NCBI RefSeq assembly: GCF_029714945.1
Contig: NZ_CP121634.1
Span: forward strand, 1,943,001 to 2,007,000
DNA from: Bradyrhizobium sp. CIAT3101
GTDB lineage: Bacteria > Pseudomonadota > Alphaproteobacteria > Rhizobiales > Xanthobacteraceae
Direction of reading: 5' to 3'
Length of the DNA: 64,000 nucleotides
Below the pieces are notes generated by a model. The model was not told where the DNA came from, made no database searches, and saw only the letters and a program-made list of their open reading frames with translations. This document shows positions 46,703-54,891 of this stretch, one piece after another. How positions within the stretch are numbered: position 1 is the stretch's first letter; each line of letters starts with the position of its first letter. The position numbers were made by a program, and so were the translations under genes.

Positions 46703-46900
46703 ATGCCCTTCCGATCCGACGATCTGGTCGATGACATCATGCGTGCGGCCCCGCACACGATCCGCGTGTTCCTCGCCTTCAGGATGGCCTGTGTCGGCTG
46801 TCCGATCGCAACCTTCCACACCGTGGACGATGCCTGCCGCGAGCACGGCATCGACCGCGACAAGTTTCTCGCCGCGCTGAGCGAATGCGTGCCGGCATGA
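46703..46900 (+). CDS. DUF1858-domain small protein
   Basis: 65 residues from the ATG at 46703 (ACGGAG upstream). VDDIMRAAPHTIRVFLAFRM, CVGCPIATFHTVDDACREHG gives the DUF1858 pattern with a CxxC near residues 30-33. Related domains occur in hybrid-cluster and ScdA/RIC-type proteins that handle iron and NO stress. It sits within the nitrite/NO cluster and behind its own FixK-type site, so a role in nitrosative or low-oxygen metabolism is inferred. Confidence 0.85.
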   Translation: MPFRSDDLVDDIMRAAPHTIRVFLAFRMACVGCPIATFHTVDDACREHGIDRDKFLAALSECVPA

Positions 46901-46937
46901 GGCGAATTGGAGTCTGCGCGGGGGCGCGCAGCCTCCC

Positions 46938-46980
46938 GGGTGAGGGCGAGCTTTCGCCGTAAGCGGAGGCGCCCTCACCC
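46938..46980. repeat. Inverted repeat between DUF1858 and nnrR
   Basis: GGGTGAGGGCG (46938-46948) and CGCCCTCACCC (46970-46980) are perfect 11-base inverted repeats between convergent genes. The core GTGAGGG/CCCTCAC also occurs in the 52838-52980 element, so it may belong to the same repeat family. It may terminate transcription from both sides. Confidence 0.65.
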
Positions 46981-46986
46981 CTATCG

Positions 46987-47697
46987 TCAGCCCGCACCAC
47001 TGTCCGGGCTGCGTTCTGCCAGCACGACGATCCGGTGCGGATCGCGCAGGATAATACGCTGGCGGCCGCTCTCGACCAGGCCCTGGCTCTCCCAGCCGCT
47101 GAGGATGCGGCTCACCGTGTGCAGCGTGGTGCCGGTCATCTGCGCGATGTCCTGGCGGCTGATCGGGAAATCGATCTCGATGCCGTGATCGAGCTTCTTG
47201 CCGGATTGGCTGGCGAGCCGCAGCAGCGCATGCGCGACGCGCTGCTCGACCTGCTGGGTCGACATTTCCAGGATGCGGGTGTGGCTCTCCTGCAGCCGCT
47301 TGCCGACGGTCTGCATCGTGTTGGCGGCAAGCGCCGGAAACCGCTCGATCAGCCGCGGCCAGGCCGAATTCGGCCAGATCAGCGCGACGCTGTCGTCGAC
47401 CGCCATCGCCGTTGCCGGATACTGTGCGGCGCCGATCGCCATCGCCAGTCCGAAGGTTTCACCGGGCGCGACATAGCGCACCACGATCTGCTCGCCGGTC
47501 GGCGTGGTCTTGGCCGCGCGGACATGCCCATGCAGCAGCAGGAAGAAGGATTGCGCATCCGCGCCCTGCTCGAAGATGGCGGTGTTTTTGGGATAGCGCA
47601 CCGATCGGGCCTCGCGCAGGATCTCCTCGAGGTCTTCCGGCTTGACGCCGGCAAACAGCGGCAAATGCGCAACCAGCGATGTGTCGACCTTGGCCAT
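46987..47697 (-). CDS. nnrR: NnrR, Crp/Fnr-type regulator of nitrite/NO metabolism
   Basis: 236 residues. A cyclic-nucleotide-binding-type beta-barrel (about 12-130) without the Fnr cluster cysteines is followed by a dimer helix. The helix-turn-helix near 175-205 (ISRQDIAQMTGTTLHTVSRILSGWE, core RQDIAQMTGTTLHTVSRIL) follows. Known NnrR activates nir and nor genes in response to NO at TTG-N8-CAA-like sites. A single box at 47750 serves this gene and nnrS, and FixK2 control of nnrR is known in Bradyrhizobium. Confidence 0.9.
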   Translation of the reverse strand: MAKVDTSLVAHLPLFAGVKPEDLEEILREARSVRYPKNTAIFEQGADAQSFFLLLHGHVRAAKTTPTGEQIVVRYVAPGETFGLAMAIGAAQYPATAMAVDDSVALIWPNSAWPRLIERFPALAANTMQTVGKRLQESHTRILEMSTQQVEQRVAHALLRLASQSGKKLDHGIEIDFPISRQDIAQMTGTTLHTVSRILSGWESQGLVESGRQRIILRDPHRIVVLAERSPDSGAG

Positions 47698-47749
47698 ACT
47701 GCCTCCTTGGCATCAGGGAGTGTGATGGCACCTGCAATCGTCGGGGTGT

Positions 47750-47763
47750 TTGCGATAGCGCAA
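47750..47763. promoter_or_regulatory. Shared FixK/NnrR-type box between nnrR and nnrS
   Basis: TTGCGATAGCGCAA matches the consensus on both strands (on the other strand TTGCGCTATCGCAA). It is about 60 bases from the nnrR start and 70 from the nnrS start. With -40.5 spacing both genes would have leaders of roughly 20-30 bases. Confidence 0.8.
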
Positions 47764-47825
47764 AACGGACCGGCCGGACGGCAGTATTTTTCCAGCCGAC
47801 GATCCGAATTCACAGGAGTTGCCCC

Positions 47826-49037
47826 ATGGCTGGCGCCCGATCCCGTAACTTTCAGGGCTGGCCGCTGTTTGCGAACAGCTTTCGGCCCTTTTTCCTGCTC
47901 GCCGCGATCCAGGCCGGGCTGTCGATCCTGGTCTGGCTGCCGATGTTCTATGGCGAGCTGTCGGTGACGTCGGCCTTTGCGCCGCGGGACTGGCACGTCC
48001 ACGAGATGCTCTACGGCTTCCTGCCGGCTGTGATCACCGGGTTCCTGTTCACGGCGATCCCGAACTGGACTGGGCGGCTGCCGATCCAGGGCACGTCGCT
48101 GGGCGTGCTGCTGGTGGTCTGGCTTGCCGGGCGCGGGGCGGTGGTTCTGTCCGCCGAGATCGGCTGGGCATTCGCGCTCGCCGTCGACGCGGCCTTCCTG
48201 GCGCTGGTCGTTGCGGCCGCAACGCGCGAGATCATCGCCGGCGGCAACTGGCGCAATCTGCCCGTCGTGGTGCTCGTGCTGGTGCTGCTATCAGGCAATG
48301 TCGCCTTCCATCTCGAAGCGCATTACGAGGGCGCGGCCGATGTCAGCATCCGCGTCGGTATCGGCGTGGTCGTGCTGCTGATCTCGCTGATCGGCGGCCG
48401 CATCATCCCGAGCTTCACCCGCAACTGGCTGGTCAAGTTCAACCCCGGCCGCCTGCCGGTGCCGTTCGGGCGGTTTGACGGCGTGGTGGTCGGGTTGAGT
48501 GCGCTGACGCTCATCGCCTGGATCGTGGCGCCGCTGAATGCGATCACCGCTGTCGCGATGGCATTTGTCGGCTTGCTGCATCTGGTGCGGCTCGCGCGCT
48601 GGGCCGGCGATCGCACCACGCGCGAGCGGTTGCTGCTGATCCTGCATGTCGGCTACGCCTTCGTGCCGCTCGGCTTCCTCCTGAACGCCTTGGCTGGTTT
48701 CGGCGCGCTGCCGCCGAGTGCCGGCATTCACGCCTGGATGACGGGCGCCGCCGGAGTGATGACGCTCGCGGTGATGACGCGCGCGAGCCTTGGCCATACC
48801 GGGCAGGCGCTGACGGCATCACTGGCGACGCAAGCCATCTATGTTGCGATCATCGTCGCGGCGTTGGCGCGGGTTACTGCCGTGATGCTGCCAGCGCATG
48901 GCGATGTGCTGCTGCACATTGCCGCCTGCGGCTGGATCGTCGCGTTCCTCGGCTTTGCCGCCGCGTTCGGACCGCTGCTTGCCGGCAGCCCCCGGCGTGC
49001 ACTCGCCATCATGGGCGTGCCGGCCCCGGCACGCTGA
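47826..49037 (+). CDS. nnrS: NnrS family membrane protein
   Basis: 403 residues from the ATG at 47826 (AGGAG upstream). About twelve membrane helices, with FANSFRPFFLLAAIQAG near the start, RDWHVHEMLYGFLPAVITGFL (core DWHVHEMLYGF) and GGRIIPSFTRNW, which are NnrS hallmarks. NnrS is a heme- and copper-containing inner-membrane protein that protects cells from the effects of NO. Divergent from nnrR. Confidence 0.92.
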   Translation: MAGARSRNFQGWPLFANSFRPFFLLAAIQAGLSILVWLPMFYGELSVTSAFAPRDWHVHEMLYGFLPAVITGFLFTAIPNWTGRLPIQGTSLGVLLVVWLAGRGAVVLSAEIGWAFALAVDAAFLALVVAAATREIIAGGNWRNLPVVVLVLVLLSGNVAFHLEAHYEGAADVSIRVGIGVVVLLISLIGGRIIPSFTRNWLVKFNPGRLPVPFGRFDGVVVGLSALTLIAWIVAPLNAITAVAMAFVGLLHLVRLARWAGDRTTRERLLLILHVGYAFVPLGFLLNALAGFGALPPSAGIHAWMTGAAGVMTLAVMTRASLGHTGQALTASLATQAIYVAIIVAALARVTAVMLPAHGDVLLHIAACGWIVAFLGFAAAFGPLLAGSPRRALAIMGVPAPAR

Positions 49038-49038
49038 G

Positions 49039-50055
49039 TCAGGCTGCGTTCGCCGTCGGCGGCCGTACGCCCTTGCGCCAGTCGGTGATGGTGCAGCCGA
49101 AGCGGCCGCGGAACCAGCGCGCCATCGCGCTCTGCGCCGAGAAGCCGAGCTGTGCGGCGATATCCGCCAGCGGCCGGCCGGGGTCCTCGATCAGCTGGAT
49201 CACGAGATCGGCGCGCTGCGCATCCAGGATCGCCGAGAAGCTGGTGCCGGCTTCGGCGAGGTGCCGGTGAATGGTGCGGCGGGTGCAGGCAAGATGCTCG
49301 GCCACGCGTTCGACCGTGCAGTCGCCGCTCGCGAGCAGGCTGCGCACGACCTCGTCGACTTTCTGCTCCCAGCTCGCCGGCCGGGTCTCGATCGCTTCGA
49401 TCCGCTTGCGCAGATAGCTTGCGATCAGGGGATGCGCGCTCGGGATCCGCCGCTCCATGTCGTGCGTCGACAACTGGATCGAGTCCTCCTCCGCGTTGAA
49501 GATCACGCGGCAGCCATAGAAGTCGCGGTAGCGCTTGCGGTCGTGCGGCGGCGGGTAGTGCAGGTGCACCTCCTGCGGCCGCCAGTCACTTCCGAACAGC
49601 GACTGGATGATGCGATGGACGCTGCCCAGCGCCATGTCGATCGACTGGCGCGGGGCCGTCGGTTGCCGGCCGCGCAGATGCAATGTGACGGTCACGGTCT
49701 GCTTGTCCCTGACGACGTCGAGCTTCATGCCGTCGTGATGAACATGGATGAAGCGGGAGAATGCTTCGATCGCCTCGCCGACGGTCGCCTGTTCGCGCAC
49801 GATCAGGCCAACCGCGCCGAAATTGGTCAGGCCGCCGCGCTCGGCGAGCCGCAAGCCGAAATCTTCGGCACCGGAGGCTTCTGCCGACAATTCGAGCAAG
49901 CGACGTAAGGCCGGGACCGCGATGGGCGTATCGGGCTTGTCGAGAACGGTCAGCGGCAGTCTGACCTTGCGCATCATCTGCCTGGGGTCGAGCCCGACCG
50001 ACCGGGCGACCTCCGGGTAACAACTCAAGCCTGCGCTGCGAATGAGGTCGGTCAT
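49039..50055 (-). CDS. AraC-family transcriptional regulator
   Basis: 338 residues from the ATG at 50055; an open frame continues upstream but overlaps antisense the next gene. The N-terminal 200 residues are of the arabinose-binding-like type seen in OruR/ArgR-like regulators (GLDPRQMMRKVRLPLTVLD). Two helix-turn-helix motifs at the C-terminus (CTVERVAEHLACTRRTIHRHL and LADIAAQLGFSAQSAMARWF) define AraC. The effector and targets are unknown. It converges with nnrS and is divergent from the pseudo-receiver regulator. Confidence 0.88.
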   Translation of the reverse strand: MTDLIRSAGLSCYPEVARSVGLDPRQMMRKVRLPLTVLDKPDTPIAVPALRRLLELSAEASGAEDFGLRLAERGGLTNFGAVGLIVREQATVGEAIEAFSRFIHVHHDGMKLDVVRDKQTVTVTLHLRGRQPTAPRQSIDMALGSVHRIIQSLFGSDWRPQEVHLHYPPPHDRKRYRDFYGCRVIFNAEEDSIQLSTHDMERRIPSAHPLIASYLRKRIEAIETRPASWEQKVDEVVRSLLASGDCTVERVAEHLACTRRTIHRHLAEAGTSFSAILDAQRADLVIQLIEDPGRPLADIAAQLGFSAQSAMARWFRGRFGCTITDWRKGVRPPTANAA

Positions 50056-50256
50056 GCGACCCGTTCCTGTCAGCCATTCCCGCAGATGTCCCGAAATGTA
50101 AAGTTTCTGTCCCGATCCGTCAAATCCGGGAACAGGGCGGAACATACATAAGGGAAAGCGAAGCACCGGCGTGAATGCCGTGCTCATGACGGCGGGGCGC
50201 GATGGGGCCCCCGGCCGTCTCAAATCATTTGACCAAGACATTACTGGATCGGGATT

Positions 50257-50877
50257 ATGCCGGGAAACATGCTTTCCAAGGGTGAGGTATTCGTCATTGA
50301 AACCGACGCCGCCTCCCGCGAACAATTGTCCAACGCGCTCCAGCAGAGTGCTTATGACGTGATCTGCTTCGCCGACGGCGCGTCGCTGCTGTCGGAAGCC
50401 AAGGCGCGGATGCCGGCCTGCGTGTTGCTGGAGATGCCGCCGGATCGCTCCGCGCTCGAGGTGCTCAAGCGCCTGCGCGAGGAAAACTGCATGGCGCCGG
50501 TCCTGGTGACCTCGGCGAACGGCAGCATCGCCATGGCGGTCGACGCGATCAAGAGCGGTGCGGCCGACTTTATCGAGAAGCCGTTTCGCACCCGCGATGT
50601 CGTCGACCGGATCGATGCCGCGATCGACGAGTCGGCCCAGCCGGATTCGACCAGGCACCGCTGGCTGCCCAGTTGCGAACCCCTGACCGCGCGCGAGAAC
50701 GACGTGCTGGTGCATCTTGCCGCCGGTCTGACCAACAAGGAGGTCGCCCGTCGCATGCATCTGAGCGCACGCACGGTCGAAGGCTATCGTGCCAGCATTT
50801 TGAAGAAGGCCGGCGCCCGCAACGTGACCGATTTGCTCCGCCGCATCTTCGGCCAGGGTTCGCCGAGCCAAGCCTGA
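50257..50877 (+). CDS. FixJ-like LuxR-type regulator with degenerate receiver
   Basis: 206 residues. Residues 10-125 form a receiver most like FixJ (GAADFIEKPF with the conserved Lys108), and residues 145-200 a LuxR helix-turn-helix (LTARENDVLVHLAAGLTNKEVA, core TARENDVLVHLAAGLTN). The phospho-acceptor position reads Glu59 (VLLEMPPD) instead of Asp, and the acidic pocket is ET at 15-16 instead of DD. Normal phosphotransfer is therefore unlikely; Glu can mimic a phosphorylated state. No sensor kinase is adjacent. The stop lies inside a tandem repeat. Confidence 0.85.
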   Translation: MPGNMLSKGEVFVIETDAASREQLSNALQQSAYDVICFADGASLLSEAKARMPACVLLEMPPDRSALEVLKRLREENCMAPVLVTSANGSIAMAVDAIKSGAADFIEKPFRTRDVVDRIDAAIDESAQPDSTRHRWLPSCEPLTARENDVLVHLAAGLTNKEVARRMHLSARTVEGYRASILKKAGARNVTDLLRRIFGQGSPSQA

Positions 50878-50940
50878 ACAAGCCAGCCTGAACAATCCAA
50901 GCCTGAACAATCCAAGCCTGAACGAGCCGGCCTGAACTCG
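50868..50940. repeat. Five tandem 14-15 bp units at the end of the FixJ-like gene
   Basis: Five units containing GCCTGAAC follow each other with a 14- or 15-base period (CCAAGCCTGAACAAT type). The first holds the stop codon of the FixJ-like gene; the rest run toward the DUF4139 gene. No hairpin or coding role is seen. Confidence 0.85.
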
Positions 50941-51123
50941 GCTTCTGAGTCCCGGTTGTGCCGCGGCGCGGTGACGCGTTCCGCGGCCATGGTGCTGCCG
51001 CAGCCGCGCCCAACGGAAACCCCAATCGAACCAGTTCCTTCCCTGCCGCGTCTCACCACGATGGCGTGGCATGTTTTCGCAGCGTCCGGCTGGCGGCGCG
51101 GCGATATCGGCAGGGAGAAGTTT

Positions 51124-52797
51124 ATGCGCACGATCGCAAGATGTCTGGCGACGACGAGCCTGGTCCTGGTGACCACGGCGCTCGCCGCGCCCTCATGGGC
51201 CGCCGATGTGGACGCCACATCGGCCATCGACACCGTCACCGTCTATCCTGATGGCGCCACCGTCACCCGCGTGATCGCGGTCGATCTTGCCTCCGGCGAC
51301 AGCACCCTGGTCGCGAAGGATTTTCCGCTCTCGCTCGACCCGTCCTCGCTCCGCGTCGAGGGTGAGGCGGGTACAAAACTCACCATCGGCACGATCGATG
51401 CGCGGCCGCCGCGTGCGGCGCCGCCGGTGAATCTCCCTGAGCTCGACAAGCGCATCGAGGCGCTCAAGGACGAGCGTGCCGATTTGCAAGGCGCGATCGA
51501 TGCTGCGGCCGCCCGGCGCAAATTCGCGCAGCGTTTTGCCGAAGCCTCACCCGCCGGTCTCGGCGAGAAGGGCGAGGCGCGCCCGATCACCGAATGGCGC
51601 GCGGCCTTTACCGCCGTGGCCGAGGAAGTCGCGGCGGCAGAAACGGCGATCCGGGATGCCTCGCGAAAGCAGCGCGAGATCGATCGCCAGATCGCGCAAC
51701 TCGAAGCCGACCGGTCGGCCAAGCCGCCCAGCAAGCTCGAGGTTCGCATCGACATCGCCTCCGCAGCCGCGACGAAGGCAACGCTGCGGGTCACTTATGC
51801 CGTGCGCAATGCGCGCTGGCTGCCGCTCTATGATGCCCGGCTCGACACCGGCGCCAAGGACCGCAAGCCGCAGCTCGAGCTGGTCCGTCGCGCCGAGGTC
51901 ACGCAGTCGACCGGCGAGGATTGGTCGAATGTCACGCTCGGCGTTTCCACCGTCCGCATCGCCCGCGGCGGCAGCGCACCGGAGCTGGGCTCGCTGGTGG
52001 CGCAATATCCGCAGATGGTGCAACAGGACCTGGTGAGGCCAGCGCCGGCATCCGCACCCGTGTTGAGAAAGATGGAGCCTCCGTCCTTCGCGGCCAAGGT
52101 TGCCGACTCATCCGAGCTGCGCGAGCGCGCCGATGAACAGCAGGCCGCCGCTGAGATCGGCGGCTTTCAGGCGACCTTCAAAATTCCGGGCCGTGTCAGC
52201 CTCGGCGCAGCCGAGGGGGCCAAGAGCCTGCGCATCGCCTCGATGAGCGTGCCCGCTGACCTCGCGGTGCGCGCCGCACCGGTGCTGGACCCTACCGCGT
52301 TCCTCGAAGCCAGTTTCAAGCAGACCGACGACACGACGTTGCTGCCGGGCAAGGTCGCGATCTACCGTGACGGCGTCTTCGTCGGCCGCGGCAAGCTCTC
52401 GGCCTCGGCCAAGGACGATATCGTGCGGCTCGGCTTCGGCGCCGACGATAAGATCAAGATCGAGCGCGCGGTACTCAAGCGCAACGAGGGTTCGGCGGGC
52501 CTGATCGTGACGACGTCGAAGACCGACGAGCGTGCGTTCAAGACCACCGTCCGCAACGGCCACGACTTCCCGATCCACGTCGCGATCGAGGATCAGCTCC
52601 CGGTCAGCGAGAACGAGGAGATCGTCGTCGAGATGCTGCCGGCGACCACGCCGCCCACGGCAAAGGATCTCCGCGACAAGCGCGGCGTGCTGGAATGGTC
52701 GTTCGATGCCAAACCCGGTGAAGTCAAGGATATCAACTTCGCCTGGCGCGTCCGCTGGCCGAAGGACAAGAACATGGTGATCGTGCCGTCGGGCTAG
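51124..52797 (+). CDS. DUF4139 / MuiA-family secreted protein
   Basis: 557 residues from the ATG at 51124 (AGGGAGAAG upstream); the open frame further 5' is unconserved. A signal peptide ends near APSWAAD. The N-terminal DUF4140-type strand (VTVYPDGATVTRV) is followed by a coiled coil (about 105-200) and then the DUF4139 beta domain with YAVRNARWLPLYDARL and EVTQSTGEDWSNVTL. Relatives are called mucoidy inhibitor A, but the biochemical role is unknown. It is probably a periplasmic or surface protein. Single gene followed by a palindromic repeat. Confidence 0.85.
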   Translation: MRTIARCLATTSLVLVTTALAAPSWAADVDATSAIDTVTVYPDGATVTRVIAVDLASGDSTLVAKDFPLSLDPSSLRVEGEAGTKLTIGTIDARPPRAAPPVNLPELDKRIEALKDERADLQGAIDAAAARRKFAQRFAEASPAGLGEKGEARPITEWRAAFTAVAEEVAAAETAIRDASRKQREIDRQIAQLEADRSAKPPSKLEVRIDIASAAATKATLRVTYAVRNARWLPLYDARLDTGAKDRKPQLELVRRAEVTQSTGEDWSNVTLGVSTVRIARGGSAPELGSLVAQYPQMVQQDLVRPAPASAPVLRKMEPPSFAAKVADSSELRERADEQQAAAEIGGFQATFKIPGRVSLGAAEGAKSLRIASMSVPADLAVRAAPVLDPTAFLEASFKQTDDTTLLPGKVAIYRDGVFVGRGKLSASAKDDIVRLGFGADDKIKIERAVLKRNEGSAGLIVTTSKTDERAFKTTVRNGHDFPIHVAIEDQLPVSENEEIVVEMLPATTPPTAKDLRDKRGVLEWSFDAKPGEVKDINFAWRVRWPKDKNMVIVPSG

Positions 52798-52837
52798 GCT
52801 ACGGTGCCGGCATGTAGCGAAGCGCGGCGCTTTCTTA

Positions 52838-52980
52838 CCTCGCCCCGCTTGCGGGGAGAGGGTTGGGGTGAGGGGGAGTCTCCGCGGGGACGATGAGAGT
52901 TGCACTCGCGGAGAGTCCCCCTCACCCGGAATACGCGCTTTCAGCGCGCATTCCGACCTCTCCCCGCAAGCGGGGCGAGG
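52838..52980. repeat. 143-bp nested palindromic repeat
   Basis: The outer 24 bases (52838-52861) and the last 24 (52957-52980) are exact reverse complements. Inside, GTGAGGGGGAGT.TCCGCG pairs with CGCGGAGAGTCCCCCTCAC with about one mismatch, and the right part holds GGAATACGCGC-TTTCA-GCGCGCATTCC. The whole element can fold as one long hairpin. The arm is repeated at 37164-37189. It lies between convergent genes and has no coding frame. Confidence 0.8.
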
Positions 52981-52990
52981 GAGCGCACCT

Positions 52991-53794
52991 TCATCGCGGC
53001 GCAGGCACAACCGCGCGCATCGACTGCGGCAATATGTAAGGCACGCCGTCGGCCTGATGGACGACGGCGTCGATCTCGAAGATCTCGCGGATGGTTTCGC
53101 GGGTGACGATATCGCTGCGCGGGCCGTCGGCGGCGAGCTTGCCGCCGTTCAGCACGATCAGCCGGTCGGCAAAGCGGATCGCGAGATTGAGATCGTGCAG
53201 GATCGCGATGACCGCCGTGCCGCCGGCCGCGCGGCTGCGCGCGGCTTCGACCAGGTCGATCTGGTGGCGCAGATCCAGGCTCGAGGTCGGTTCGTCCAGC
53301 AGCAGCAGCCCGGGTCCGTGCTCCGCCTCGCCGCAGGCGAGCTGCACCAGCACGCGGGCGAAATGGGCGCGTTGCTGCTCGCCGCCTGACAGCGTCGGCA
53401 ATTGCCGTTCGCGGAAATGCGACAGGCCGACTTCATCGAGCGCGGCGTCGACCAGCCGGCCCGCCTCGCGCGGGCTGCGATCGCCCGCGCCCATCAGCAC
53501 GATCTCCTCGACGGTGAAGGGGAAGGTGACGTTGATGTGCTGGGACAGCATCACGCGGCGCGCGGCAAGTTCGCGGGGCGTATAGAGGTTGATGTCGCGC
53601 TGCTTCAGCTTGACGTCGCCCTCGCTCGGGTGGAGATCGCCGGAGAGCAGGCGCAGCAGGGTCGACTTGCCGGCACCGTTCGGGCCGATGATGGCAACCA
53701 TCTCGCCGGCTGTGACGCCGAGGCTGACGTCATCGAGCAGCCTCGCGCGGCCGGCGCGCTTGCTTAAGCCCCGCGCCTCGATCACGGCGCTCAT
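52991..53794 (-). CDS. hmuV: Heme ABC transporter ATPase
   Basis: 267 residues from the ATG at 53794, overlapping the hmuU stop by four bases. Walker A GPNGAGKST near residue 38, signature LSGGEQQR near 137, Walker B LLLLDEPTSSLD, and the H-loop ILHDLNLAIR. SQHINVTFPFTVEEIVLMG is typical of heme/siderophore-type ATPases. It powers import of heme through HmuU. Confidence 0.93.
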   Translation of the reverse strand: MSAVIEARGLSKRAGRARLLDDVSLGVTAGEMVAIIGPNGAGKSTLLRLLSGDLHPSEGDVKLKQRDINLYTPRELAARRVMLSQHINVTFPFTVEEIVLMGAGDRSPREAGRLVDAALDEVGLSHFRERQLPTLSGGEQQRAHFARVLVQLACGEAEHGPGLLLLDEPTSSLDLRHQIDLVEAARSRAAGGTAVIAILHDLNLAIRFADRLIVLNGGKLAADGPRSDIVTRETIREIFEIDAVVHQADGVPYILPQSMRAVVPAPR

Positions 53795-54891
53795 AGTGAG
53801 GCGAGCCCGCGTTGCCGCAGCAATATACCCAAAAAGACCGGTGCGCCGACCGCCGCGGTCAAAATGCCGATCGGCATCTCGGCCGGTGCCACGATGGTGC
53901 GTGCGAGCGTATCGGCGCCGACCATCAGGATCGCGCCCAGCAGCACCGAGGCCGGCAGCAGCAGGCGATGCGCGGGGCCGATGACGAGGCGCAACAGATG
54001 CGGCACGACGATCCCGACGAAGCCGATGACGCCGCTGATCGACACCGCGACGCCGGTCATGGCGGAGACCATCACGATCGCAATCCTTTTCAGGCGCTCG
54101 ACATCGACCCCACCGTGAAAGGCATCGGCTTCGCCGAGCACCAGCAGATCGAGGCCGCGTGCGATGAAGGCGCAGGCGGCGAGCCCGGCCGCGAGGACAG
54201 GGGCGAGCACGGCGGCCTTGGTCCAGGTTGCGCCGCTCATCGAGCCCAGCATCCAGAACGTGATGTCGCGGAGCTGGCGGTCGTCGGCGATGAACACCAA
54301 CAGCCCGATGCCGGCGTTGGTGATGGCGGTGATGGCGACGCCGGCGAGCAGAAAGATCGCGATCGATGTCCTGCCGGCACGGCTGGAGATGCCGTAAAGA
54401 ATCGCGGTCGTGACCAGCGATCCCGCAAAGGCCGCGAGCGGCAACAGCTCGGTCTGGAGGAATTGAAATGCCTCGCCGAAGCGCGAATCGGTGAAGACGA
54501 TCGCGCATGCAGCCGCGAGCGCGCCACCGCTGGAGACGCCGACCAGCGCCGGATCGGCGAGCGGATTGCGAAACAGCCCCTGCATGATCGCGCCGGCTGC
54601 CGCGAGCAGGCCGCCGACCATCGCGGTCGCCGCGATCCGGGGAATGCGGATCGACCACAATACGAGCTGGTCGCGCGCGGTGACGGTCGTCGCGGCGCCG
54701 TCCGCGACAAGGCCGAGCGCGGCCGGCAGCCGGGCGAGGGGAATGCCGGCCGCGCCGACGGTCAGCGCGACGATTGCGGTGGCGGCGAGCACGATGAGCA
54801 GAAGCGGAATCGCCAGCGATGCGGAGCGCCGTCCTGCGCGCCGTCGAGGTCCCCGTGCCTCGGTCTCGACCGCCACGCTCATTGCCGGCAA
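53791..54891 (-). CDS. hmuU: Heme ABC transporter permease
   Basis: 366 residues of the FecCD/BtuC type with about nine or ten membrane helices, preceded by a short basic tail. PLADPALVGVSSGGALAAA near residue 110 and GVIGFVGIVVPHLLRLV near 280 (core GFVGIVVPHLLRL) are the family signatures. It forms the heme channel with HmuV and overlaps hmuT by 13 bases. Confidence 0.93.
   Translation of the reverse strand: MPAMSVAVETEARGPRRRAGRRSASLAIPLLLIVLAATAIVALTVGAAGIPLARLPAALGLVADGAATTVTARDQLVLWSIRIPRIAATAMVGGLLAAAGAIMQGLFRNPLADPALVGVSSGGALAAACAIVFTDSRFGEAFQFLQTELLPLAAFAGSLVTTAILYGISSRAGRTSIAIFLLAGVAITAITNAGIGLLVFIADDRQLRDITFWMLGSMSGATWTKAAVLAPVLAAGLAACAFIARGLDLLVLGEADAFHGGVDVERLKRIAIVMVSAMTGVAVSISGVIGFVGIVVPHLLRLVIGPAHRLLLPASVLLGAILMVGADTLARTIVAPAEMPIGILTAAVGAPVFLGILLRQRGLASL

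Noticed and set aside
50868..50940. Tandem units as a small CRISPR or iteron-type origin
   Set aside because: Units are directly adjacent without spacers, only five, and no replication gene is near; simple slippage explains them.
50056..51072. Upstream extension of the AraC-type frame
   Set aside because: It would run antisense through the FixJ-like gene and its tandem repeats; the ATG at 50055 gives the family-typical N-terminus.
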